Shown: piece by piece, positions 8,996-17,681 of the stretch | How positions within the stretch are numbered: position 1 is the first letter of the stretch | How the letters are laid out: each line of letters begins with the position of its first letter | Source of the DNA: Ramlibacter lithotrophicus | GTDB taxonomy: Bacteria > Pseudomonadota > Gammaproteobacteria > Burkholderiales > Burkholderiaceae_C | Length of the DNA stretch: 61,186 nucleotides | Direction: 5' to 3' | Assembly: GCF_012184415.1 (NCBI RefSeq) | Contig: NZ_VTOX01000015.1 | Span: 1-61,186 of the forward strand | Program-made: the position numbers and the translations under genes | The notes under the pieces: model-generated | Databases searched by the model: none | What the model saw: the letters and a program-made list of their open reading frames with translations, nothing else | What the model was told of the DNA's origin: nothing

Positions 8996-9910
8996 TCACA
9001 CCGCCCTTGGGCTGCCCGCCTGGAACAGGCGGCTGATCACGGGCCAATAACGATCCTTGTCGCCGGCCTCGATCGCACTTTGCAACAGCGCGTCGACGTG
9101 CCGGGCACCCTCGGCGTCGACGCCGCATTCGCCGGCGAGCTTCAGCGCGTAGCGCAGATCCTTGCGGGCATAGTCCACCGAAAACGCCCGCAAGGGGAAC
9201 TCGTCGGGCACGATGGCCTTCATGCCATGGTTGCGCAGTGCGAAGCTGTCGGCAGAACCCTTCGACAGGACATCGAACAAGGTGCCGACGGCGACGCCGG
9301 ACCGCTCGCCGATCGCCTTCGCCTCGCTCAGCGCCGCGACGATCTCGAACAGGACCATGTTGTTCAGGATCTTGACCACCTGTCCGCAGCCGACCGCGCC
9401 GCACAGGGCGATGTCGCTGGCGAAGGTGGCGATCAACGGTCTCACCTGCTCGAATTCCTCCGGCGTGGCCCCGACCATCACCGACAAGGTACCAGCCTCC
9501 GCAGCCGCCCGGGTGCGCGCAACAGGCGCGTCGATGAACACCATGCCTTGCTGCGCAAAGTCGTCGGCCAGCCGCCGCGTGACATCCACCGACGTGGTAC
9601 TGAGGTCGACCACCATGAGGCCGCGCCGGCCGTTCGCGAGAATGCCTTCGGAGGCCCGGCAGACCTCATCCACGATCTCGCCCGAAGGCAGGGACAGGAA
9701 GAGCACGTCGACTGAAGCGGCGATCTCCTTCGCGGAGGACGCGGGCTTCACGCCTTGCGCTACCAGCCGCTGCAGCGGGGCCGCATCCTTGTCCAGCGCG
9801 ATCAGGGCAGCGCCCGACTTCGACGCCAGATTGCGGCAGATGGGCTCCCCCATGACGCCTAGGCCGATAAACCCGATGGAACGGGGCTGCGCAACTTGAC
9901 TGCTGTTCAT
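8996..9910 (-). CDS. NAD(P)-dependent beta-hydroxyacid dehydrogenase (3-hydroxyisobutyrate dehydrogenase family)
   Basis: The protein has 304 residues, normal for the family. The N-terminal Rossmann motif is GFIGLGVMGEP at about 13-23. The catalytic-helix segment GCGQVVKILNN carries the conserved lysine, and an all-helical C-terminal domain follows. It oxidises beta-hydroxyacids such as 3-hydroxyisobutyrate, glycerate or related acids; the substrate cannot be read from sequence. It is the last gene of the leftward operon, after a 90-bp gap, and so is the least tightly linked member. Its stop is 12 bp from the tRNA-Lys gene, tail-to-tail. Confidence 0.85.
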   Translation of the reverse strand: MNSSQVAQPRSIGFIGLGVMGEPICRNLASKSGAALIALDKDAAPLQRLVAQGVKPASSAKEIAASVDVLFLSLPSGEIVDEVCRASEGILANGRRGLMVVDLSTTSVDVTRRLADDFAQQGMVFIDAPVARTRAAAEAGTLSVMVGATPEEFEQVRPLIATFASDIALCGAVGCGQVVKILNNMVLFEIVAALSEAKAIGERSGVAVGTLFDVLSKGSADSFALRNHGMKAIVPDEFPLRAFSVDYARKDLRYALKLAGECGVDAEGARHVDALLQSAIEAGDKDRYWPVISRLFQAGSPRAV

Positions 9911-10000
9911 GGAAGATTTCCCTGGAATGGATGTGAGTGTGTGGCGGACCGGATCACGGCTGGGGCTCGGTTCGAGGTGGCATCGGACTTTTCGGCGGTT

Positions 10001-11422
10001 TCACTCCACGGACTGATGGGGCAGTACCTTGCCCGGGTTCATCAGCCCCCTTGGATCCAGCGCCTGCTTGATCCGCCGCAACAGAGCGATCTTGACCGGG
10101 TCCTCGTATCGCTGAAGATCGGCGGTGCGCAGGCCCCCGATCCCTTGTTCAGCACTGATGGAGCCACCATGGTCGCGGACCCGGTCGTGCACCAGCAATG
10201 ACAAGTTCTGCTGCACGGCTGCAAAGGCTGCTTCCTGCTGACGCACGGGTTGCAGGATGTTGTAGTGCAGATTGCCATCGCCGAGATGGCCGAATGTGGC
10301 ACTGCGCACTCCCGGGAATTGCTCCTGCAACACCCTGTCGGTGGTCGTCACGAAGTCAGCCATGCGAGAGGTGGGAATAGAGATGTCGTGCTTGGCACAC
10401 CTGCCTTCTGCCGCCACCGCCAGAGTGATGCTCTCGCGCAGGTGCCAGAAAGCTTGCGACTGCGCCACGCTCTCGGCAATCGCCGCATCGTCGATCTCTC
10501 CTGCCTCGAGCGCCGCCGAAAGGAGGACATCGAACCGGTCGCGAGCGCGCAGCTCGCTTTCGGCGTCCGAGGACTCGAGCAACACGAACCAGGGGGCCGT
10601 CGGCAGCGGAAGCCGCTGGTCCGGGAAATGCCTTGGCACGAGTTCCAGAGCCACCGACGACATCAGTTCGAAGCCAGTGAGTTCCGCACCCAGCACGGAA
10701 CGGGCTCGCGCGAGCAACGCGACAGCCTGCTCGATGGATGCCGTGGCGGCAAAAGCAGTGCGTTGCCCTGCCGGCAGCGGAAACAACTTCAGGGCCGCGG
10801 CGGTAATGATGCCGAGTGTGCCTTCCGAGCCGATGTAGAGATCGCGCAGGTCGTAGCCGGTGTTGTCCTTGCGCAATGCGCGCAGCCCGTTCCAGACCTC
10901 GCCTTCGGCCGTGACCACCTCGAGGCCCAGCGTGAGCTCGCGTGCGTTGCCGTAGCGCAGCACCTGCGTGCCGCCCGCATTCGTGGCCAGGTTTCCGCCG
11001 ATCATGCACGTGCCTTCGGCGCCCAGCGACAGCGGAAACAGGCGACCGGCGGCGCGCGCCGCCTCCTGCACCGCCTGCAGCACGCAGCCGGCTTCTGCCA
11101 CGAGCGTGTTGTTGTCGGTGTCGATCGAACGGATGCGATTCATGCGTCCGAGCTGTATGACGACGGCACGTCCCGACTGGTCCGGCGTGGCGCCGGCGAC
11201 CTGCCCGGTATTGCCTCCTTGGGGGACGATCGGAGCGCCATGCTCGACGCACGCGCGCACAACGTCACGCACCTGCTCTGTCGTGGCCGGCCGCACGACG
11301 GCAACCGCGCGCCCCGTCGCCACCTTGCGCCAGTCGGTCAGGAATGGCGCGCAGTCGTCGCCGGTCAGTACGTGGGATTCGCCCACGGCACGACGCAAGG
11401 CGCCCAGCAAGCTCTCGTTCAT
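10001..11422 (-). CDS. FAD-linked D-2-hydroxyacid dehydrogenase (GlcD / D-2-hydroxyglutarate dehydrogenase-like)
   Basis: A 473-residue flavoprotein of the PCMH family. The start at 11422 (MNESLLG) is preferred because the frame's upstream extension overlaps the preceding gene and is not protein-like. FAD-binding motifs are VPQGGNTGQVAG, GAEGTCMIGGNLATNAGG and YIGSEGTLGIIT. The C-terminal catalytic part has HLGDGNLHYN and EQGIGG. These enzymes oxidise D-lactate, glycolate or D-2-hydroxyglutarate-type acids to 2-oxoacids and pass electrons to quinone or ETF. It starts 10 bp after the 2-hydroxyacid dehydrogenase gene. The two could interconvert a 2-hydroxyacid and its 2-oxoacid with different electron carriers. 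Confidence 0.85.
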   Translation of the reverse strand: MNESLLGALRRAVGESHVLTGDDCAPFLTDWRKVATGRAVAVVRPATTEQVRDVVRACVEHGAPIVPQGGNTGQVAGATPDQSGRAVVIQLGRMNRIRSIDTDNNTLVAEAGCVLQAVQEAARAAGRLFPLSLGAEGTCMIGGNLATNAGGTQVLRYGNARELTLGLEVVTAEGEVWNGLRALRKDNTGYDLRDLYIGSEGTLGIITAAALKLFPLPAGQRTAFAATASIEQAVALLARARSVLGAELTGFELMSSVALELVPRHFPDQRLPLPTAPWFVLLESSDAESELRARDRFDVLLSAALEAGEIDDAAIAESVAQSQAFWHLRESITLAVAAEGRCAKHDISIPTSRMADFVTTTDRVLQEQFPGVRSATFGHLGDGNLHYNILQPVRQQEAAFAAVQQNLSLLVHDRVRDHGGSISAEQGIGGLRTADLQRYEDPVKIALLRRIKQALDPRGLMNPGKVLPHQSVE

Positions 11423-11432
11423 GATGTCAGTT

Positions 11433-12383
11433 TCAGGCGCGAATGGGAGTGAGCAGGCCGCGTCCGGCCATGAAGGAGGCCAGGTTGTCGAGCACGAGCT
11501 GCCCCATGGCACGCCGGGTTTCGACCGTGGCGCTGCCTACGTGCGGCATGAGTGCGACCTGGTCCATGTCCATCAGCTCCCGAGGGACCGCAGGTTCGTT
11601 CTCCAGCACGTCCAGGCCGGCTCCGCCCAGCCGTCCTTCCAGGAGCGCGCGCACCATCGCAGCCTGGTCGATCACCGTTCCGCGCGCGATGTTCACGACG
11701 ATCCCCTCCGGTCCGAGCGCGTCGAGGACCTCGGCCGACACGAGGTGCCGCGTCGCAGGTCCACCCTCGCACGCAACGACGAGGAAGTCTGCCCAACGCG
11801 CCAGTTCGGTCAACGAGGACTCATACCGGTACGGGATGCCCGCGCGCTTGCGCCGGTTGTGATAGCGCACGTCCATGCTGAAACCGGACCCGCGGCGTGC
11901 GATCGCTTCGCCGATCCGGCCCAGGCCCAGGATGCCGAGGCGCTTGCCGCTCACCCGCGTGGAGAGCGGAAAGGCACCGATCGTGCGCCATTGCCCCGTC
12001 TTCACGTAGCGGTCGCCGACGGCGGTGCGGCGGGCGGCGGCGATCAGCAGCCCCCAGGCCAGATCGGCGACGCAGTCGTCGAGGACGTCTGGCGTGTTGC
12101 TGACCACGACGCCGCGGGCACGCGCTGCCGCAACGGCTATGGTTTCGTATCCGACGCCCCAACTGCAGATCGCCCGCAGGTCCGGCAGACGCTCGATGAT
12201 GGACGCCGTGCAGCCGTGGCGCACGGAAGTGACCACGGCCGAGACACCGGCAGCGCGCCTGGCGACGGCTTCCAGCCCGCCGGGCTCCGCCCACAGGCGC
12301 AGCACTTCGTACTGTGCCTGCAACTCCCGGTCGATCTCGTCGCCTAGCGGGCCGACCTGGAGGACCGCGGCCCGCTCAAGCAT
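11433..12383 (-). CDS. NAD(P)-dependent D-2-hydroxyacid dehydrogenase (GhrB/hydroxypyruvate reductase type)
   Basis: 316 residues. The NAD-binding motif is LGILGLGRIGEAIARR. Arg-Glu-His catalytic positions fit NIARGTVID (R), VLENEP (E) and LMPHVGSAT (H). It reduces 2-oxoacids such as glyoxylate or hydroxypyruvate, or works in reverse. It overlaps the RraA-type gene by 8 bp. Membership of the same operon as an aldolase producing 2-oxoacids suggests it acts on the cleavage product; this is inference. Confidence 0.85.
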   Translation of the reverse strand: MLERAAVLQVGPLGDEIDRELQAQYEVLRLWAEPGGLEAVARRAAGVSAVVTSVRHGCTASIIERLPDLRAICSWGVGYETIAVAAARARGVVVSNTPDVLDDCVADLAWGLLIAAARRTAVGDRYVKTGQWRTIGAFPLSTRVSGKRLGILGLGRIGEAIARRGSGFSMDVRYHNRRKRAGIPYRYESSLTELARWADFLVVACEGGPATRHLVSAEVLDALGPEGIVVNIARGTVIDQAAMVRALLEGRLGGAGLDVLENEPAVPRELMDMDQVALMPHVGSATVETRRAMGQLVLDNLASFMAGRGLLTPIRA

Positions 12384-13062
12384 CTTGCCGAGGAGCGGAT
12401 TTCTTCAGCGGAATGTAGTTGGCGTCGGCCGCGGCTTCGGCAAAGCTCTTGCCGGCGCGAACGCCTTTTTCGACCGCGTGGTCCACCCCCAGGATCCGCT
12501 CGGCTTCGACCAGCACCCGCGGCACTTCCTGGCGCGGCACCACCACGACGCCGGTGTCGTCCACCACGACCAGGTCGCCCTCCTTGACGGAAATGCCGCC
12601 GATCGTGACCGGCTCGCCCATCGCCTGCAGCTTCAGGCGCGTCTTGCCGGTCGTTGGCGTCACCCAGCGGGCCGCCAGGGTGAGGCCGGTGGCGCGGATT
12701 TCGTCGGTGTCGCGGCAGCCCCCGTCGATGACGACCGCCGTCGCCTGCCGGCCGGCGGCGGCCAGCGAGGCGATCCCCCCAAAGGTTGAAATCGCCGCGC
12801 CGCCCACGTCGACCATCAGCACGCGCCCGGGACCGGTCGCCGCGACGAGCCGGCCGACCGCGAAATCGGCCCGGTCGAAGTCGCCCAGCGGTCCCCATTC
12901 GTGGCGCGCGGTGGCAGCGAAGCCGACGGCCACGCCTTCACCACTGCGGCGCGCGATACCCTGGACCACGCCGGCGATGCCGCAGGCGTCCAGCGCATCC
13001 GACCACGTGCTGCTTCCCATCCGGGCGCAGCGTTCGAGCAGCGCCTTGTCTTCTGGATTCAT
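12376..13062 (-). CDS. RraA-family aldolase (4-hydroxy-4-methyl-2-oxoglutarate / 4-carboxy-4-hydroxy-2-oxoadipate aldolase type)
   Basis: 228 residues, the usual family length. The motif VVIDGGCRDTDEIRATG carries the Arg-Asp pair of class II pyruvate aldolases, and the glycine-rich VGGAAISTFGG lies before it. Enzymes of this fold cleave tertiary alcohol acids to pyruvate plus a 2-oxoacid, and many close homologues are uncharacterised. RNase E inhibition (true RraA) is unlikely in this catabolic context. It lies 21 bp after the Bug receptor gene. Confidence 0.8.
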   Translation of the reverse strand: MNPEDKALLERCARMGSSTWSDALDACGIAGVVQGIARRSGEGVAVGFAATARHEWGPLGDFDRADFAVGRLVAATGPGRVLMVDVGGAAISTFGGIASLAAAGRQATAVVIDGGCRDTDEIRATGLTLAARWVTPTTGKTRLKLQAMGEPVTIGGISVKEGDLVVVDDTGVVVVPRQEVPRVLVEAERILGVDHAVEKGVRAGKSFAEAAADANYIPLKKSAPRQDA

Positions 13063-13083
13063 CGAATGTCCCTGTCTCGGTTG

Positions 13084-14052
13084 TCAGTCCACCTGCGCGC
13101 CGGACAGGCGGACGGCCTCGGCCCAACGCTTCAGCTCGGCCTGGATATGCGCCTGGAAGGCTTGCGGCGTGCTGTTGTCCACGTCGCCACCCATGTCCTT
13201 CAGCTTGGCGGTGAACTCGGGAACGGCGACGATCTTCGCCACGTCGCGGTAGATGCGATTGGTCAGTTCCGGCGACATGGTTCCGGGGCCGAACAGCCCG
13301 AACCACGTGGCAGCCACGAACCCCGGCATCCCCGCCTCGGCAAACGTGGGCACGGAGGAAATAGCTTCCACGCGCTTGCTGTGCGCCAAGGCAATGGCCT
13401 TGAGCTTGCCCGCCTTGATGTGCGGCAGTGCGGCCGACAGGGTGACGAAGGCCATCGGGACCTGGCCGCCGATCAGGTCCGTGATCATCGGCGAGTCGCC
13501 CTTGTACGGCACGTGCGTCAGCGTCAGCTTGTTCTGGGCCTTGAACAGTTCCATCGTCAGGTGCTGCGGCGTTCCATTGCCGGTGGAGGCGAACGACATA
13601 CCGGGATCGGACTTCGCCTTCGCGATCAGGTCGGACAGGCTCTTGACCGGCAGGGAAGGATTCGTCACCAGCACCAGCGGGATCGTGGAGGTGAGAGTGA
13701 TGGGCGTGAAGTCCTTCACCGGGTCGAACGGCACTTTCTTGTAGAGGCTCGCCCCGATCGTGTGCGCCGCCGTCGTCATGTACAGCGTGTAGCCGTCGCC
13801 AGGAGCCCGGGCGACGAATTCGGCGGCGATGAGCGTGCCCGCCCCTGGCTTGTTCGCCACGACCACCGGGTGACCCCAGGACTGGGTGAGCTTGTCCGCA
13901 ACCATGCGGGCAATCACGTCGGTCGCGCCGCCGGCCGGATACGGCACGACCAGGCTGACCGGCTTGGTCGGATAGTTCTGCGCGGTGGCGGCCAAAGGCA
14001 GGGCAATGGCGCAGGCCAGCAGCGCTCGCGCGCCGAAAGTCTTCAGATTCAT
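13084..14052 (-). CDS. Bug/TctC-family periplasmic solute-binding protein 1
   Basis: 322 residues with a Sec signal peptide (hydrophobic run ending ALPLAATAQ, cut near residue 24). The Bug-family start YPTKPVSLVVPYPAGGATD follows; the glycine-rich loop contacts a carboxylate of the ligand. Such receptors bind mono- or dicarboxylates for tripartite tricarboxylate transporters. No TctA or TctB membrane subunit is nearby, so it is an orphan receptor. It is adjacent to and co-directional with a second, only distantly similar, Bug protein. Confidence 0.9.
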   Translation of the reverse strand: MNLKTFGARALLACAIALPLAATAQNYPTKPVSLVVPYPAGGATDVIARMVADKLTQSWGHPVVVANKPGAGTLIAAEFVARAPGDGYTLYMTTAAHTIGASLYKKVPFDPVKDFTPITLTSTIPLVLVTNPSLPVKSLSDLIAKAKSDPGMSFASTGNGTPQHLTMELFKAQNKLTLTHVPYKGDSPMITDLIGGQVPMAFVTLSAALPHIKAGKLKAIALAHSKRVEAISSVPTFAEAGMPGFVAATWFGLFGPGTMSPELTNRIYRDVAKIVAVPEFTAKLKDMGGDVDNSTPQAFQAHIQAELKRWAEAVRLSGAQVD

Positions 14053-14098
14053 GGCTTATCTCCTGAGTAATGGTTGTGGTTGATGGGTCGATCTGCGG

Positions 14099-15058
14099 TC
14101 AATCGGTCCAGCGCTTCCTTGCCCACATCCGGCGGAAACCGGCTTCGGACGCGTCGAGGCGCTTTTTCCACTCGGCGCCGGGCAGGTAATCCATTTCGGT
14201 GAACTGCTGCTTCATCTGCGCCTGGAACTCGGGACTGGCCGCGATCTGCCGCAGCGCAGCGGCGATCTTCTGCTCCACGTCGGCGGGCAGGCCCCTGGGG
14301 GCGACGATGCCGCGCTCGGAGGCGAACACGAGGTCGACGCCCTGCTCCTTGAACGTGGGCACGTCCGTGGCGAGACTGGACGGCTTCGCGCTTGCCTGCG
14401 CCAGCGGCCGCATGGTCTTGCCGGCCTGCGGCATCACTTCACCCAGGTTCAGGCCGCCGATGGTCACGTGTCCACCCAGCATGGCCGTCTTCAGCGGGCC
14501 CGCGCCCTGGAACGGGACGTGAAGCAGCCTGGTGCCGGTGAGTTCCTCGAACATCACCATCTGCAGGTGGTCGTCGGTTCCCGCGCCGGTCGAGCCATAG
14601 CTGATGGTGCCCGGAGCCCTCTTCGCGGCGGCGATCACTTCGGCAAGGTTCTTGTACGGGCTGCTCAGCGTGACGCTGAACGCGCTCGGATCGCGTACCA
14701 GGTTGCCCAGGTAGGTGAAGTCGGCGGTCGTGAAACCGGCGTCGCGCTCGATCGGCAGCGTCAGAACACCGGGAAAGTTGGTCATCCCGAGCGTGTAGCC
14801 ATCAGCCTTGGCACGGGCGACGTAGCTCAGGCCAATGGCGCCGGAGGCCCCAGGTTTGTTGTTGACGACCACCTGGCCGCCCAGCGCCTTGCCCAGATGC
14901 TGGGCCAGCGTACGGGCCGTGATGTCGGTCCCGCCGCCGGCGGCGAAACCGACCACGATTTCGATCGGCCGGTCAGGCCAGGCGAATGCCGGCGCCGAAG
15001 CGCACAAGGCGGAAATGGCGACGGCGGTGCCGGCGAGCAGCGATTGCAGATTGTTCAT
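14099..15058 (-). CDS. Bug/TctC-family periplasmic solute-binding protein 2
   Basis: 319 residues with a clear signal peptide ending SAPAFA before WPDRPIEIVVGFAAGGGTD, the Bug N-terminal signature with its ligand-binding glycine loop. It diverges well from its neighbour, so this is not a recent duplication. Tandem orphan Bug proteins inside one operon suggest either two related ligands or a sensing role for one of them. Confidence 0.9.
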   Translation of the reverse strand: MNNLQSLLAGTAVAISALCASAPAFAWPDRPIEIVVGFAAGGGTDITARTLAQHLGKALGGQVVVNNKPGASGAIGLSYVARAKADGYTLGMTNFPGVLTLPIERDAGFTTADFTYLGNLVRDPSAFSVTLSSPYKNLAEVIAAAKRAPGTISYGSTGAGTDDHLQMVMFEELTGTRLLHVPFQGAGPLKTAMLGGHVTIGGLNLGEVMPQAGKTMRPLAQASAKPSSLATDVPTFKEQGVDLVFASERGIVAPRGLPADVEQKIAAALRQIAASPEFQAQMKQQFTEMDYLPGAEWKKRLDASEAGFRRMWARKRWTD

Positions 15059-15083
15059 TGGTTCCTTCTCCTCGGATCGGGCG

Positions 15084-16112
15084 CTACCTGGCGCGGGCTT
15101 CCTGCGCTTCGCGCCAGGCGAGCAGGCGGCGAATGCCTTCCTTCATCGAAACCTGCGGCTTCCATCCGATCACCTCACCGGCAAGATCGTGCGGGATGTG
15201 GAAGGCGCCACCCGACGTCAGGCGCACGGTTCCCGGAGGATCCGGCTTGATCTCGGGCTCCAGCGTGCTGCCGCAGTAGTCCAGTACCAGTTGCACCAGT
15301 TCTCCGGTGGTCACGGGCTCGGGGCCCGAGATGTTCATCGCCACGTCGGTCGCGGCGCTGCGGAACGCGGCGACGTTGGCGCGAGCCACGTCGGCGACGT
15401 TCACGAAATGCTTGGTGTCCTTGCCGTCTCCCGGCAGCACGGGCCGCTCACCGCGGCGCACCCGGTCGTAGGTTTCCATGATGTACAGCGCATTGGCGGC
15501 GCGGTAATGCTGCCGCTCGCCGTAGACGGTGGAATAGCGCAGCACGAGGTAGTCCTGTCCGTACTTCTGGTGGTACTGGCGGCACAGCTGCTCGCCCATG
15601 ATCTTCGAGGCGCCGTACAGGATGGCCGCCGGCGGCGCCCCCGTCGAATGGAACGGCCCCCCCTCGGCCAGCGCCCCGACGATGCCGGTTCCGTAGCCGT
15701 ACACCGCGTTTGAGGAGGCGAAGACCACCTTTTTCACCTTGTTGACGCGACAGGCCTCCAGCATGTTCTGCGCACCGCGGACGTTGACATCCACGGCTTC
15801 CCACGGCGTCTGCGAGAAACCCAGCGTCATGTAGGCCGCCAGGTGGAGCACGCCGTCCATGCCCTCGGTGGCCGCGATCAGCTCGTGCAGCCGCATGAGA
15901 TCGCCCCTGACGATGCGAACGCGCGGGTTGTCCTTCAGGTGCGCGATGGCCTCGGGCGTGCCGAAGGCGAAGTTGTCGAGCAGCACCACTTCCTTGACGC
16001 CGGCCTCGAGGAGGCGGTCGGCCGTGTGCGAGCCCACGAGGCTGGCCGCGCCGGCGATGAGGATGCGCGAGCCGTCGAGATCGAGGGCCTTGCCCTGCTT
16101 TGCGGTAGTCAT
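15084..16112 (-). CDS. NAD-dependent epimerase/dehydratase (extended SDR)
   Basis: 342 residues from the ATG at 16112, two bases after the aldehyde dehydrogenase stop. The upstream extension of the frame only mirrors that gene. The Rossmann motif is ILIAGAASLVGSH. The active-site Tyr-Lys pair is in LYGASKIMGEQ, and the fold resembles UDP-glucose 4-epimerase. In this catabolic operon the substrate is more likely a small hydroxyacid, aldehyde or sugar acid than a nucleotide sugar (inference). Confidence 0.85.
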   Translation of the reverse strand: MTTAKQGKALDLDGSRILIAGAASLVGSHTADRLLEAGVKEVVLLDNFAFGTPEAIAHLKDNPRVRIVRGDLMRLHELIAATEGMDGVLHLAAYMTLGFSQTPWEAVDVNVRGAQNMLEACRVNKVKKVVFASSNAVYGYGTGIVGALAEGGPFHSTGAPPAAILYGASKIMGEQLCRQYHQKYGQDYLVLRYSTVYGERQHYRAANALYIMETYDRVRRGERPVLPGDGKDTKHFVNVADVARANVAAFRSAATDVAMNISGPEPVTTGELVQLVLDYCGSTLEPEIKPDPPGTVRLTSGGAFHIPHDLAGEVIGWKPQVSMKEGIRRLLAWREAQEARAR

Positions 16113-16114
16113 GT

Positions 16115-17584
16115 TCAGAGTCCCAGGGGTTTTTCGTGCATGCCGAAGAAGACGCTCTTGACCTGCGAATACAGGCGCAGGCCGTGGAAGCCCTTCTCGC
16201 GGCCGATGCCGCTGGCCTTGAAGCCGCCGAAGGCGGTGGCGATGTGCGATTGCTTGTACGTATTGATCCAGACCGAGCCGGCCTGCAGCTCGCGCGCCAC
16301 GCGCCAGGCGCGGGCGTAGTCGCCCGTCCACATGCCAGCCGCGAGGCCGTACACGGTGCCGTTGCCTTGTGCGATCACGTCGGCTTCGTCCTCGAAGGGA
16401 AGGCACACCAGCACCGGGCCGAAGATCTCCTCCTGGCAGGCACGTGCCGTGTTGGGAAGCCCCTCGATCACGGTGGGCTGGTAGAACCAGCCGTTGGCGA
16501 GTGCCGGATCGTCCGGAAGGCCGCCGCCGACCAGCACCCGGCCGCCTTCGCTGCGGGCCAGGTCGACATAGCCGGCCACCTTGTCGCGGTGGGCGCGGGA
16601 CACCAGCGGGCCCATCTGCGTCTTCGGGTCATGGGGCATGCCGACGCGCACATTCCTGGATCGCTCGACCAGCGCGTCCATGAAGCGTCCGTAGAGCGAC
16701 TTCTGGACGAACAGACGGGTGCCCGCCACGCAGCTCTGCCCCGCCGAGCCGTAAATGCCGGAGGCGACGCCCGCCACCGCCTTGTCGAAATCGGCGTCGT
16801 CGAAGACGATATGCGGCGACTTGCCGCCCAGCTCGAGGCCGACGGGAATCAGGCGTTGGCCGGCGATGGCGCCGATGGCGCGGCCGGTCTCGGTGCCTCC
16901 GGTGAACGACACCATCCGCACGCCAGGATGCTTGACCAGAGCGGCGCCGACGTCCTCGCCGTATCCCGGCAGGACCGTGAGCAGGCCATCCGGCAGGCCG
17001 GCTTCGGTGCAGATGCGGGCGAGTTCGAGCGCCAGCTGGGGCGTCTCTTCCGACGGCTTCAGCAGCACCGCATTGCCGGCTGCCAGGGCCGGTGCCACCT
17101 TCTGCGCCTCGGCCATGATGGGCGAATTCCACGGCGTGATCGCCGCGATGACGCCGTAGGGCTCGGCAAGCGACATGGAGAAGTACTCGCCGCGCGGGCT
17201 CGTCACCTCGTTCTGCCATGTCTCGCACAACGCGGCGTAGTAGCGGAAGAAGTACGCCGCGTTGTCGACCATGTTCTGGCATTCCTTGAGCGGTTTGCCG
17301 CTGTCGAGCATCTGCAGCTGCGCCAGTGCCTCGCGCTCGGCCGTGATGCGCCGGCCGATCTCGTACAGCGTCGTCGCCCGTTGGTCTGGCCGCAGCTTGC
17401 GCCAAGGCGAGCTGCGGAATGCTTTCTCCGCGACCACGACGGCATCGTCCACATCGCGCGGCGTGGCGCGTGCCACGGTGCCGATCACCGACCCGTCACC
17501 GGCATAGATGGAACTGATGGTTTGGCCGCGGCCGTCGCGCCACTCGGCGCCGATGCGGAAAGGCTTGACTGTCTCTGCGTTCAT
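16115..17584 (-). CDS. NAD(P)-dependent aldehyde dehydrogenase
   Basis: 489 residues, full length for the superfamily. The nucleophile is C285 in GQSCVAGTRLF, and the general-base region is LELGGKSPHIV. The N-terminal cofactor-binding part is also present (ITPWNSPI). The closest themes are betaine-aldehyde and hydroxymuconic semialdehyde dehydrogenases. It is the first gene of the leftward catabolic operon, 97 bp from the divergent LysR gene, so its promoter probably lies under LysR control. Confidence 0.9.
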   Translation of the reverse strand: MNAETVKPFRIGAEWRDGRGQTISSIYAGDGSVIGTVARATPRDVDDAVVVAEKAFRSSPWRKLRPDQRATTLYEIGRRITAEREALAQLQMLDSGKPLKECQNMVDNAAYFFRYYAALCETWQNEVTSPRGEYFSMSLAEPYGVIAAITPWNSPIMAEAQKVAPALAAGNAVLLKPSEETPQLALELARICTEAGLPDGLLTVLPGYGEDVGAALVKHPGVRMVSFTGGTETGRAIGAIAGQRLIPVGLELGGKSPHIVFDDADFDKAVAGVASGIYGSAGQSCVAGTRLFVQKSLYGRFMDALVERSRNVRVGMPHDPKTQMGPLVSRAHRDKVAGYVDLARSEGGRVLVGGGLPDDPALANGWFYQPTVIEGLPNTARACQEEIFGPVLVCLPFEDEADVIAQGNGTVYGLAAGMWTGDYARAWRVARELQAGSVWINTYKQSHIATAFGGFKASGIGREKGFHGLRLYSQVKSVFFGMHEKPLGL

Positions 17585-17681
17585 GAGCGTTCCTGAGCAG
17601 GGTCTCCGGACCCGGACCAGCCGATCATGGTTGCGCGAGCGGTATTAGGGCAAATCGAAATTCGCGGTCTATTATTAGCCC
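17585..17681. promoter_or_regulatory. Divergent promoter region, probable LysR-type operator
   Basis: These 97 bp separate the catabolic operon from its LysR-type regulator. The stretch next to the regulator is unusually A/T-rich for this genome (17641-17681). It contains the palindrome CGAAATTCG (17656-17664) flanked by ATTAGGGC and ATTAGCCC. LysR proteins usually bind a T-N11-A palindrome in such a place. The exact site is inferred. Confidence 0.5.

Noticed and set aside
12376..13062. RNase E inhibitor RraA
   Set aside because: Family name only; the aldolase motif and the catabolic operon favour an aldolase.
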